DNA from: Aquibacillus salsiterrae
Lineage (GTDB): Bacteria; Bacillota; Bacilli; Bacillales; Amphibacillaceae
Assembly: GCF_028416595.1 (NCBI RefSeq)
Contig: NZ_JAMQKC010000011.1
Span: 1 to 64,000, forward strand
DNA: 64,000 bases
Direction: 5' to 3'
Shown here: positions 55,750 to 64,000 of the stretch, piece by piece
How the letters are laid out: the number at the start of each line of letters is the position of its first letter
Numbering within the stretch: position 1 is the first letter of the stretch
Position numbers and translations under genes: made by a program
Notes under the pieces: generated by a model
Told to the model about the DNA's origin: nothing
What the model saw: the letters and a program-made list of their open reading frames with translations, nothing else
The model's database searches: none

Positions 55750-57189
55750 TTAGTATTTCGAAACTAGGGACGATTGATTCATTGTTTCATAGAGATTGAC
55801 GTATTCTTTTGCAGAATCCTTCCAACTAAATTGGCTCTTATTGATATTTTTCAACAAGCAATGCCATTGTTCTTTGTCATGATAAAGATCAAATGAATAG
55901 TTGAGCACATGTAATAAGTCATGGGCATTATAATTCGTAAAGCTAAATCCGTTTCCAGTTCCTTCATGCTTGTTATATGGTGTGACCGTGTCTTTTAATC
56001 CTCCTGTTTCCCTGACAATTGGGACGGAGCGATATTTCAGGGCAATCAACTGGGATAAGCCACACGGTTCAAACAACGATGGCATAACAAAGAAGTCACT
56101 GGCTGCATACAGTTGTCTCGCTAACCCTTCATCAAAACCCAAATAGGCAACGAGTTTCTCCTTATGTCGGTTTGCAGCATGGTAGAAAAAGTTCTCAAAC
56201 TCATATTCACCAGTACCTAGTAATACAAACTGTACATCCTTTTCTAAAAATTCATCAAGAATTGCTTGAACCAAATGGAGCCCTTTTTGCTCAACCATCC
56301 TTGTCACCATTACATAGAGTGGAACATTCCCATCAACCGGTAAGCCCAATTTCTCCTGCAACGCAATTTTATTTTCCTTCTTTTTCGCACGAGAAAATTT
56401 ATAATTATGCACAATGTAGTCATCAGTCATTGGGTCATATTCGTTTTCGTCTATCCCATTAATAATGCCAACTAATTGGTCCTCTTTTTCGTTTAACAGC
56501 GGATACAACCCTTCCCCGTAATACGGTGTCTTAATTTCCTCCGCATAGGTAGGACTAACGGTTGTAATTTTATCGGCGTGGAATATCCCAGCCTTCATGC
56601 AGTTAAGCAAGCCGTTCCATTCCAATCCACCAATGTGGTCCCGTGAAATATTAAACAACTCATCAAAAGCATCAACCGGCATAATTCCTTGGTACTTAAT
56701 ATTATGAATCGTGAATACTGTTTGCAATTGCTTTTGGGGCTTTAGTATTTTAGCAAAAGCGAGTGCAAGACCTGCTTGCCAATCATGTCCGTGAATAATC
56801 GTCGGGTTAAAATCAAAGTGGTCAAGCGCGTCAATCACTGCCCTACTAAAAAAGACGAACCGTTCGCCATCATCGTAATAGCCGTATGTTCCTTGTCTAC
56901 TAAAATAGTACTCATTCCCGATAAAATAGTAGACAACACCCTGGTGCTGTAGTGTGAAAATATCCGCTTCTTGATTTCGCCAGCCAACAGGGACAAAAAT
57001 AGATGCGACCCATTCTAGTTGTTCATACCAATTACGTATGACCTCCTGGTAGAGTGGAAGAATGACTCGAACCTCCACCTGGTCGGTTTGATTAAGCACT
57101 TGTGGCAAGGAGCCAACAACATCCGCTAGCCCGCCTGTTTTTACAAATGGGGTACACTCCGATGCGACAAATAGTATTTGATTTTTCAA
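55750..57189 (-). CDS. glgA: Glycogen synthase (ADP-glucose type)
   Basis: 479 residues, family GT5. It elongates alpha-1,4-glucan from ADP-glucose. KTGGLADVVGSLP (near residue 16) is the ADP-glucose motif; HGHDWQAGLA and EPCGLSQL with the GT-B acidic site are also present. It follows glgD after 45 bases and precedes glgP. The enzyme is expected in the cytoplasm. Confidence 0.97.
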   Translation of the reverse strand: MKNQILFVASECTPFVKTGGLADVVGSLPQVLNQTDQVEVRVILPLYQEVIRNWYEQLEWVASIFVPVGWRNQEADIFTLQHQGVVYYFIGNEYYFSRQGTYGYYDDGERFVFFSRAVIDALDHFDFNPTIIHGHDWQAGLALAFAKILKPQKQLQTVFTIHNIKYQGIMPVDAFDELFNISRDHIGGLEWNGLLNCMKAGIFHADKITTVSPTYAEEIKTPYYGEGLYPLLNEKEDQLVGIINGIDENEYDPMTDDYIVHNYKFSRAKKKENKIALQEKLGLPVDGNVPLYVMVTRMVEQKGLHLVQAILDEFLEKDVQFVLLGTGEYEFENFFYHAANRHKEKLVAYLGFDEGLARQLYAASDFFVMPSLFEPCGLSQLIALKYRSVPIVRETGGLKDTVTPYNKHEGTGNGFSFTNYNAHDLLHVLNYSFDLYHDKEQWHCLLKNINKSQFSWKDSAKEYVNLYETMNQSSLVSKY

Positions 57190-57234
57190 TAACTCTGCTC
57201 CTTTACAGTCTTTTAAGAATACTCTTCTAATCTG

Positions 57235-58341
57235 TTAAATCGTTCTTCTCTTGGCAACGACAAATGGCTGTTCTTTTGTTCCTTTTAATGCTTGATTTTT
57301 CGTGACTGTTACATTTTTGTCTAAAATAACATTTTCCAAATGAACACCTTCTTCAATTTGGCAGTGTTGCATAATAATCGAATTTTTCACCGTTGCACCT
57401 TGTGCGACTTTAACATTGTGAAACAAAATACTATTCGTCACTTCGCCATCAATTTCACACCCTGTTGCGATTAACGATTTACTTACTTTTGCTGTATCAT
57501 GATAGTTTGTCGGAGGCTGGTTATTCACTTTTGTTAACACATTGTTCCCCGAAAAAAAGAGTTCTTGATAGCTAGAAGCTTCGAGGAGAGCCATATTATG
57601 GCGATAATAACTTTCAATCGAGTTAACGACAGAACTATAGCCATCGTACTGATATGCTTGGATTTTCAGACGCTCAAGGTTTGCCATGATGCCGTCTTTA
57701 AATAAATTTTCTTTATGATGGGCGATACATTCCTTTACTAATTCTAGCAACAGCTGCTTACTTAACAAATACACCCCGCTGAAAACAGGTTGATTTTCTT
57801 GTTCATTACAAAGACAAGTGACCCAGCTTTTCTCATCCATTTTAACCTTGATACACGACCTATGTTCTGGAAGTGGGTCTGGGTAACTTGTCGTAAGTAG
57901 TGTCACATCGGCGTCCCGATCAAGGTGAAATTGAAACATATCATCGTATACCGTACTCGTAATAAATTGACTTCCACTAATTAAAACATACTCCGATTTG
58001 CCCCGTTCGAAATAATCGAAATTGTTGTGAAAATAACGTAAGTCTCCTTTTGATATATCGGTTGGGTCATTCCAATCCGGTGGTAGAATGAACAAACCAC
58101 CGTGACGTTTGTCTAAATCCCAATCGGCACCAGTACCAAGATGATCCATTAAGGACCGATATTTATTGCCAGCAAATATAGCCACTTCATAAATATTCGA
58201 CCGTGTCATATTTGATAAGGTAAAGTCAATTAACCGATACCTGCCCGCAAATGGAACCGAAGCCCCAGTTCGAAAATATGTCAACTCATTTAAGTAATCA
58301 TGTTCTTGCCCTAAATTAATTAAACCCATCATTGTTTTCAT
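57235..58341 (-). CDS. glgD: GlgD, regulatory subunit of ADP-glucose pyrophosphorylase
   Basis: 368 residues, homologous to GlgC in fold (nucleotidyltransferase plus left-handed beta-helix), but the usual N-terminal pyrophosphorylase loop is altered to LINLGQEHDYLNELTYFRTG. This marks it as the non-catalytic GlgD subunit which pairs with GlgC. The VPFAGRYRLIDFTLSNM region is kept. It is 131 bases after glgC and 45 before glgA. Confidence 0.95.
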   Translation of the reverse strand: MKTMMGLINLGQEHDYLNELTYFRTGASVPFAGRYRLIDFTLSNMTRSNIYEVAIFAGNKYRSLMDHLGTGADWDLDKRHGGLFILPPDWNDPTDISKGDLRYFHNNFDYFERGKSEYVLISGSQFITSTVYDDMFQFHLDRDADVTLLTTSYPDPLPEHRSCIKVKMDEKSWVTCLCNEQENQPVFSGVYLLSKQLLLELVKECIAHHKENLFKDGIMANLERLKIQAYQYDGYSSVVNSIESYYRHNMALLEASSYQELFFSGNNVLTKVNNQPPTNYHDTAKVSKSLIATGCEIDGEVTNSILFHNVKVAQGATVKNSIIMQHCQIEEGVHLENVILDKNVTVTKNQALKGTKEQPFVVAKRRTI

Positions 58342-58472
58342 TAAATAACCTCCAAATTAAGAAAAGCGTAAAGACAAGTGGAATCAAAAAGCAATAACCT
58401 AGCAGTACATTGGTGAAAAATCCCTTACAATATAGACCAAGGTGGTGAATTTCGTTTTACCGTTATCTATTA

Positions 58473-59642
58473 TTAAGCTAACTTAATTTTCTTACCTGCA
58501 AATAGTTGTTTAAACTGATTTATGTTTTCGTTTGATAAAACAACAGGTTCTTTGTCCATTCCTACAACAATGGTGGTACCCGCTGGAATGGTGACATTTT
58601 CTTGAACGATTACTCGTTCAAGCTCAACATTTTCACCAATTTTGGCGCCTGGATGGATGATTGATTTACTTACTCGTGTACCTTTACCGACAGTTACACC
58701 CTCAAACAACACCGATTGTTCCACTGTCCCTTTGATCACGCAACCGTTATTTATTAACGATTCCCGTACAATGGCACCATCTTCAATCAATTGTGGTGGT
58801 AAAAGGGAATTGTGTGAGTAAACTGGCCACTCTTTATTACGTAACAATTGCGCTAAATCTTGATCAAATAGGTCCATATGAGCTTCCCAGTAGCTTTCAA
58901 TCGTACCAACATCTTTCCAATAGCCTTTAAATCGATAGGCATACATCCGCCTGTTATTCGCTAACATTGCTGGGAGGATATTTTCGCCAAAATCGTGGTC
59001 AGAATTTTCCAAACTAGCGTCCTCGAGTAAGTATTCCTTCAATACTTTCCAATTAAAAATATACACACCCATCGATGCTAAGTTACTCTTTGCATGTATA
59101 GGTTTTTCTTCAAATTCATAAATCCGTAAATCATCCGTCGTATTGAGAATGCCAAACCGTGACGTTTCCTTCCAAGGCACTTCTAGTACTGAAATCGTCA
59201 CATCTGCGCCGCTTTTTTTGTGATGGGACAACATTTGATTGTAGTCCATGTGGTATATGTGGTCCCCAGATATGACAAGCACATATTCTGGGTCGTAATT
59301 ATCTATATAGTTGATGTTTTTCGTAATCGCGTCTGCAGTTCCTTCATACCAATTACCACCATGTGTCTCGGTAAATGGCGATAGTATCGTTAACCCATCA
59401 TGCATGCGATCTAAGTCCCACGGCTTTCCAACTCCAATATGTTGATGAAGCTTCAAAGGTGAGTATTGTGTCAGGACTCCAACGGGAAACATTCTAGAAT
59501 TCAAGCAATTGCTGAGTGTGAAATCAATAATTCGGTATTTTCCGCCAAACGGTACCGCTGGTTTTGCTAAATTTTTTGTCAACAATCCTAACCTTTTTCC
59601 GACGCCACCTGCTAATAGCATCGTTACACACTCTTTTTTCAT
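58473..59642 (-). CDS. glgC: Glucose-1-phosphate adenylyltransferase
   Basis: 389 residues. It makes ADP-glucose from glucose-1-phosphate and ATP, the committed step of glycogen synthesis. The loop [26 protein letters not shown] is intact (split as AGGVGKRL and AKPAVPF), with [10 protein letters not shown] and the beta-helix. The start codon overlaps the glgB stop by four bases. GlgD further down is its partner, as in B. subtilis. Confidence 0.97.
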   Translation of the reverse strand: MKKECVTMLLAGGVGKRLGLLTKNLAKPAVPFGGKYRIIDFTLSNCLNSRMFPVGVLTQYSPLKLHQHIGVGKPWDLDRMHDGLTILSPFTETHGGNWYEGTADAITKNINYIDNYDPEYVLVISGDHIYHMDYNQMLSHHKKSGADVTISVLEVPWKETSRFGILNTTDDLRIYEFEEKPIHAKSNLASMGVYIFNWKVLKEYLLEDASLENSDHDFGENILPAMLANNRRMYAYRFKGYWKDVGTIESYWEAHMDLFDQDLAQLLRNKEWPVYSHNSLLPPQLIEDGAIVRESLINNGCVIKGTVEQSVLFEGVTVGKGTRVSKSIIHPGAKIGENVELERVIVQENVTIPAGTTIVVGMDKEPVVLSNENINQFKQLFAGKKIKLA

Positions 59643-61558
59643 TCATTATCCTCCTTCAATGGTAAAACCTTATATAGTGTAAAAATGGAAATGGCTAGCG
59701 GTGGGACTTTGACTTGGATATGTTGGTCGTAGCCATGCCATTTTTTAAAAAAACTATCATGTAACCCGGTATTACATTGGTCTGAGCCACCAAAGCTTGC
59801 AGCATCAGAATTAAATATCTCCTTGTATTGCCCAGGAGTCGGAACGCCAATTTTATAGTTGTAGTAAACATTGGGAGTAAAATTACAAAGGATCAGTAAC
59901 ATTTCGGATGGATCTTCACTTTTGCGCTGAAAACAAATAATGCTTTGGTCAACATTGTGAGGGTCAATCCACTCAAAACCACTAGGATGATGGTCAAGTG
60001 AAAACAAAGAAGGATGGTTTCGATAAAAGTGATTTAGTTCTTTTACATAATCAAATAGTTGGTTATGCAAAGGATAGTCTAATAGTAGCCAGTCTAGTTC
60101 GTGTTGGTCACGCCACTCGATATATTGGCCAAATTCCCCTCCCATAAACAGTAATTTCTTGCCAGGATGTGTTATCATATAGCCGTATAATAGGCGCAAG
60201 TTGGCAAATTGCTGCCACTGATCGCCAGGCATTTTATTAAGTAATGACTTTTTTCCATGAACGACTTCATCATGGGAAAGTGGTAAAACAAAATTTTCAT
60301 TATACGTGTACATGAACGAAAATGTCAGTAGGTTATGATGCCATTTCCGGTAGACAGGGTCATACTCCATAAATTGGAGCATGTCGTTCATCCAACCCAT
60401 ATTCCATTTAAAATTAAAGCCTAAGCCACCGAGATAGGTTGGTTTGCTAACACCGGGTAGGTCTGAGCTATCTTCAGCCATCATTAGCGCGCCCGGAAAG
60501 TAGCGAAACACAACCTCGTTTAGCTTTTTTAAAAAAGCAATTGCTTCTAGATTTTCGTCGCCACCATAGCCATTTTCAAGCTGCTCCTCCCCGTCGTTAC
60601 GGTCGAAGTTTAGCGACGTCATGCTAGCAACTGCATCAACCCGAAGGCCATCTATATGGTATTCATCAAACCAAAAAATGGCATTGGAAATTAGAAAACT
60701 TTGTACTTCAGGACGCCCAAAGTCAAAGGTTAACGTCCCCCATGATTTCTTTTCAGCCCTACGTGAATCCTTATATTCATATAACGGCTCCCCATCAAAT
60801 TGCCGCAGTCCATGTGCATCCTTACAAAAATGGCCAGGAACCCAGTCCATGATTACACCAAGTTCGTGCTCATGGCATTGATCGACGAAATACTTAAATT
60901 CATTTGGTGTTCCATAACGGCTTGTTACCGCGAAATATCCGGTAATTTGGTAGCCCCACGATAAGTCATATGGATGCTCTGCTAGTGGCAGAAGCTCCAA
61001 ATGGGTATAACCAAGCTCCTTGACATATGGAATTAATCGGTCTGCAAGCTCTTTATATGTATAAAAGCTTCCGTCTTCCTTTATCCGCCATGAACCAAGG
61101 TGAACTTCATAAATATTGATTGGCTCTTGATGCGGGTTACTGCGCTTCTTTTTTGCTTCCCATTTCGAATCTTTCCATCTATACTTAGCAACAGATGGAG
61201 TCACGGAAGCCGTTCGGGGTCTTACCTCCGCTCGCCTTGCGTATGGATCTGCTTTTAGAAAGGCCGGCCCATGCATTGGTGTAATTCGATATTTATAACA
61301 CGTATTGGGTTTAATATCGGTGAAAAAGCCAACCCACAACCCTTCCTCATTAACTCGATCTAAGGAATAGTTATTACCAGTCCAGTTATTACGATCGAAC
61401 GCAACTTCAACAGCTCTTGCTCGTGGTGCCCATACAGCAAAACAAAGCCCGCTTTGTTTATTTTGCGTTACATGGTGGCAACCAAGTAAATGGTGACTAT
61501 AATAATTAGTACCTTGATGAAATAAAAACACATCTTGCTCATAAACTGAAATCGACAA
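59639..61558 (-). CDS. glgB: 1,4-alpha-glucan branching enzyme
   Basis: 639 residues, family GH13. N-terminal CBM48 (~20-110), then a TIM barrel with the nucleophile Asp308 in [10 protein letters not shown], acid/base Glu362 in MMAEDSS, and [10 protein letters not shown]. It makes alpha-1,6 branches in glycogen. First gene of the glgBCDAP operon. Upstream is a ~650-base divergent region shared with pulA and rich in dispersed repeats. Confidence 0.97.
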   Translation of the reverse strand: MSISVYEQDVFLFHQGTNYYSHHLLGCHHVTQNKQSGLCFAVWAPRARAVEVAFDRNNWTGNNYSLDRVNEEGLWVGFFTDIKPNTCYKYRITPMHGPAFLKADPYARRAEVRPRTASVTPSVAKYRWKDSKWEAKKKRSNPHQEPINIYEVHLGSWRIKEDGSFYTYKELADRLIPYVKELGYTHLELLPLAEHPYDLSWGYQITGYFAVTSRYGTPNEFKYFVDQCHEHELGVIMDWVPGHFCKDAHGLRQFDGEPLYEYKDSRRAEKKSWGTLTFDFGRPEVQSFLISNAIFWFDEYHIDGLRVDAVASMTSLNFDRNDGEEQLENGYGGDENLEAIAFLKKLNEVVFRYFPGALMMAEDSSDLPGVSKPTYLGGLGFNFKWNMGWMNDMLQFMEYDPVYRKWHHNLLTFSFMYTYNENFVLPLSHDEVVHGKKSLLNKMPGDQWQQFANLRLLYGYMITHPGKKLLFMGGEFGQYIEWRDQHELDWLLLDYPLHNQLFDYVKELNHFYRNHPSLFSLDHHPSGFEWIDPHNVDQSIICFQRKSEDPSEMLLILCNFTPNVYYNYKIGVPTPGQYKEIFNSDAASFGGSDQCNTGLHDSFFKKWHGYDQHIQVKVPPLAISIFTLYKVLPLKEDNE

Positions 61559-62215
61559 TCAAACAACTCTCCTTCCAATTAGTCACTAAGAAAAGCGTAG
61601 GGCGCCTTGCCCACCCCCGACAAGCTTAAGAAAAGAATCTATGTGTCGCTCTTTGACACAAAGATTCTTTGCTTAAGACCTCGAGGGGGTAGGCGCCCGG
61701 AGCTAGACAGCTCTTGGATCTTTTTATACTTTCTTATCTGTTAAGAAAAGCATAGGGCGCCTTGGTCAGACCCGAGGGGCTAGGCGCCGGAGCTAGACAA
61801 TAAGAAAAGCGGAGGCGCCTTGCTAGACAGATCGTGGAACTTTTATATTTTATTATCTTTCAAAAAAATGAAAAGTTTACCTCGGGTCAAATGACTATGT
61901 ATTTGTTTATGTATGGATAAAGGTGTTTATGTTAACAATGGCCCTAAGACTTTTCGACAAAAACAACAAAGATTCGATTATTTTTTAAATTTTCTGACAA
62001 TTAAAGATAAAAAAATAAAAAGAGAGGACAAAAGTTTCTCATCACAAGCAATTTCTCGTGAGTCTCTCTAATGAATTGAATTATAACACTATTTTCAGGT
62101 AAAAGCTGTGAAAAATTTAAAAACATTTTTAAATTTCTTTACAAGATAAAAAAATCAGAGATGTTTAGCCCAAGCCGCGCCTTGAGCTTTTCTCGTGGGA
62201 AATGAGGATGAATGG
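61559..62215. other. Divergent glgB-pulA intergenic region, repeat-rich
   Basis: ~650 bases without a gene. It holds three dispersed repeat copies at 61588-61710, 61743-61800 and 61802-61830, a reverse-oriented fragment near 62168-62192, and a hairpin (AGAGAGGAC, 62021-62029 / GTCTCTCT, 62062-62069) that on the minus strand ends in T5. It must contain the promoters for glgB and pulA; I saw no convincing hexamers or cre site. Confidence 0.7.
61588..61710. repeat. Full-length dispersed repeat copy
   Basis: AAGAAAAGCGTAGGGCGCCTTG, CCCGACAAGCTTAAG, GTGTCGCTCTTTGACAC, GCTTAAGACCTCGAGGGGG, TAGGCGCCCGGAGCTAGACAG. The tail CTCTTGGATCTTTTTATACTTTC follows, as at other copies. A truncated second copy (61743-61800) and a third stub (61802-61830) are placed in tandem. 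Confidence 0.8.
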
Positions 62216-64000
62216 ATGAACAACTATTGTGGATGGATAGATGACAAATCTACGATTACTTTTAGCGCATCTGAGCTTGAACAAAAACCACTAACCCCTC
62301 CGATTATAAAATCAGACGACCAACCATTTACCGTAGATACCGTCACATGGAACGATACAACAGCGACAATTATCCTAAAAGAAATACTACCTATGAACCA
62401 AGCGATTACGTTAACTTGGAATGAGTGGCACGCACCAGTTTACCCTAGGGGTGTCGTACGCACCGATTGGTTTGAACAGAAATTTGATGCAAGCACTGTC
62501 ACACTCGGGGCATCGTATACAAAAGCTAAAACGACCTTCACCATATGGGCCCCAACTGCAACAAAGCTTATACTCGTCTTACAAAACAAGCAATACCTGA
62601 TGTCACGAAACGATAATGGTGTATGGGAAACGACGATTGAAAGCGATTGCCACCTCTTTCGTTATTATTATTTAGTAACTGTAAATGGCGAAGAGCACAA
62701 ACTTAATGATCCTTATGCGAAAGGATTAACAGCTAACAGTGCAGAAGGCGTTGTATTAGAACTTAGCCAAACAAACCCATCAGGCTTTCTGTCTGTTACC
62801 TACCCACATGTGAAACGAGCAGATGCAATTATTTATGAGCTACATGTTCGGGACGCGACGAGCTCCTCGCATAGCGGCGTTACCCACCGTGGAAAATATC
62901 TTGGTTTAACCGAACGAGATACCACATCACTTGCAGGCTACTCAACTGGTTTATCTTATATTCGTGAGCTAGGCTGTACCCATGTCCAGTTATTGCCATT
63001 GCAAGACTTTGCTCGCGTTGACGAATTAAATCCTGACACTGGTTATAACTGGGGATATGATCCATTATTTTTCTTCACACCAGAAGGCAGTTACGCGAGC
63101 GATGCTAACGATTCGATTGCACGGATTAAGGAATGTAAGCAAATGATTCAAGCACTACATGAAGAAGGGCTATCGGTAATACTCGATGTTGTGTTCAACC
63201 ATGTTTACCAATACGAAACCTCTGTGTTTGAAAAATTAGTCCCTGGCTACTATTTCCGCTATCATTCAAACGGGGAAATGAGTAATGCAACAGGAACGGG
63301 AAATGATCTGGCAACCGAACGAATTATGGTTCAAAAATTCATCTTAGATTGTGTTGATTACTGGCTAACAGAATATCAAATTGACGGATTCCGCTTTGAT
63401 TTAATGGGAATTATCGACACCGAAACGATGCAAAAAATCAAAAGTAGAGTAGCACATGAAAAACGACCGATCTTATTACTAGGAGAAGGCTGGGAGCTTG
63501 CTACTCCTCTACCAAGCGAACGAAAGTCTACTATTTCGCAGTCGCACCAATTACCGGGAATTAGTTTTTTTAATGATCAATTTCGCGATAGGTTAAAGGG
63601 GAATTTATTTGATGCGAAAAGCTTAGGATATGTCAATGGAAACGGCCATTATTTCGAACGAATGGCACAGCTTGTCGCAGGATCATCACAAGCAAGGTTC
63701 GGGGACGTTATGTATACTGACCCGGTCCAGTCAGTAAATTATGTGGAGTGCCATGACAACCATACACTTTGGGATCGTCTACTCCTAACCAATCCAGAAG
63801 CGACTGAACAAGAAAGAAAGCGAATGCACGAGCTTGCAACAGGACTTACGCTGATTAGCCAAGGCATACCGTTTATCCACGCAGGGCAAGAATTTTACCG
63901 GACAAAACAAGGGGACGAAAATAGTTACCTTTCTGGCGATGCAATTAATCAGCTAGACTGGGAAAGACGTGGGCAAGCGGATACCTCCGTTCAGTGGGTT
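62216..64000 (+). CDS. pulA: Type I pullulanase, 3' end outside window
   Basis: 595 codons are present, open to the window end. GAGG lies 8 bases before ATG 62216. N-terminal beta-sandwich domain (CBM48-like, ~95-175), then the GH13 barrel. YNWGYDP (277-283) marks type I pullulanases, the nucleophile is Asp395 in DGFRFDLMG, the acid/base Glu424 in LLGEGW, and the NHV block is at 328-330. No signal peptide, so cytoplasmic: it would debranch glycogen or limit dextrins at alpha-1,6 links. Divergent from glgB, so synthesis and debranching share one intergenic control region. Confidence 0.96.
   Translation, partial: MNNYCGWIDDKSTITFSASELEQKPLTPPIIKSDDQPFTVDTVTWNDTTATIILKEILPMNQAITLTWNEWHAPVYPRGVVRTDWFEQKFDASTVTLGASYTKAKTTFTIWAPTATKLILVLQNKQYLMSRNDNGVWETTIESDCHLFRYYYLVTVNGEEHKLNDPYAKGLTANSAEGVVLELSQTNPSGFLSVTYPHVKRADAIIYELHVRDATSSSHSGVTHRGKYLGLTERDTTSLAGYSTGLSYIRELGCTHVQLLPLQDFARVDELNPDTGYNWGYDPLFFFTPEGSYASDANDSIARIKECKQMIQALHEEGLSVILDVVFNHVYQYETSVFEKLVPGYYFRYHSNGEMSNATGTGNDLATERIMVQKFILDCVDYWLTEYQIDGFRFDLMGIIDTETMQKIKSRVAHEKRPILLLGEGWELATPLPSERKSTISQSHQLPGISFFNDQFRDRLKGNLFDAKSLGYVNGNGHYFERMAQLVAGSSQARFGDVMYTDPVQSVNYVECHDNHTLWDRLLLTNPEATEQERKRMHELATGLTLISQGIPFIHAGQEFYRTKQGDENSYLSGDAINQLDWERRGQADTSVQWV

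Noticed and set aside
62637-62651. cre site TTGAAAGCGATTGCC
   Set aside because: It lies inside the pulA coding region and misses the final consensus base, so chance is likely.
1-64000. rRNA, tRNA, tmRNA, integrase or complete transposase
   Set aside because: None of the usual sequence hallmarks were seen on either strand.

Overview
The window reads as a chromosomal segment of a low-GC, endospore-forming Bacillaceae bacterium. The evidence is an Sda-type sporulation checkpoint protein, two KinB-like sensor kinases, YwmB, bacillithiol enzymes (BshB2/YojF), a SAM-I (S-box) riboswitch, a glgBCDAP glycogen operon, strong AGGAGG-type ribosome binding sites and frequent TTG/GTG starts. No rRNA, tRNA, CRISPR array or intact transposase was found. 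I would not name the genus from sequence alone.

Layout. 1-5.1 kb: the end of an unidentified gene, two tandem copies of a dispersed GC-rich repeat, then a copper module (a His-rich CopB-type ATPase divergent from a Met-rich membrane protein fused to a cupredoxin domain, with a CsoR-like operator between them), ywmB and a small unknown gene. 5.4-14.2 kb: regulation and signalling (Sda, LytTR response regulator, MEDS-domain hybrid histidine kinase, a CBO0543-like membrane protein, a DUF3895-like protein, a coiled-coil lipoprotein and a GGDEF-EAL protein behind a possible c-di-GMP-type leader). 14.2-17.3 kb: a 52-bp tandem hairpin array, then a MATE and a DMT transporter. 17.4-32.6 kb: sulfur and one-carbon metabolism on the minus strand. 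It runs metI-metC under a SAM-I riboswitch, a YxjG-like methyltransferase, cysH, cysJI, sat, cysC, an SLC13-type permease and the siroheme genes sumT and sirB. Beside it lies serA behind a ZTP (pfl) riboswitch with its own terminator and a clear sigma-A promoter.

32.7-48.7 kb: two tandem KinB-like kinases, an iron-type alcohol dehydrogenase, a sialate-type esterase, a DUF421 protein, yojF-bshB2, an ATP-grasp ligase, a Fic remnant abutting an IS200/IS605-like tail, a YhfK-like protein, a second small Sda-like gene under a perfect catabolite-response element, a nitroreductase, a MerR/CNNM pair and a response-regulator relic. 48.7-64 kb: carbohydrate and ion genes, namely a GH120-type beta-xylosidase divergent from an AraC regulator, a paired FluC fluoride channel, a flavin reductase-like protein, the glgBCDAP operon and a divergent type I pullulanase cut by the window end.

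How it fits together. Sulfate uptake and activation, reduction to sulfide, siroheme supply, and homocysteine/methionine formation sit in one continuous minus-strand block. Serine supply (serA) follows next to it and is sensed by a one-carbon/purine signal. Glycogen synthesis (glgBCDA), phosphorolysis (glgP) and debranching (pulA) form one unit around a repeat-rich divergent intergenic region. At least a dozen full or partial copies of one dispersed repeat occupy the intergenic spaces, and a second hairpin repeat forms the 52-bp array and a single distant copy.
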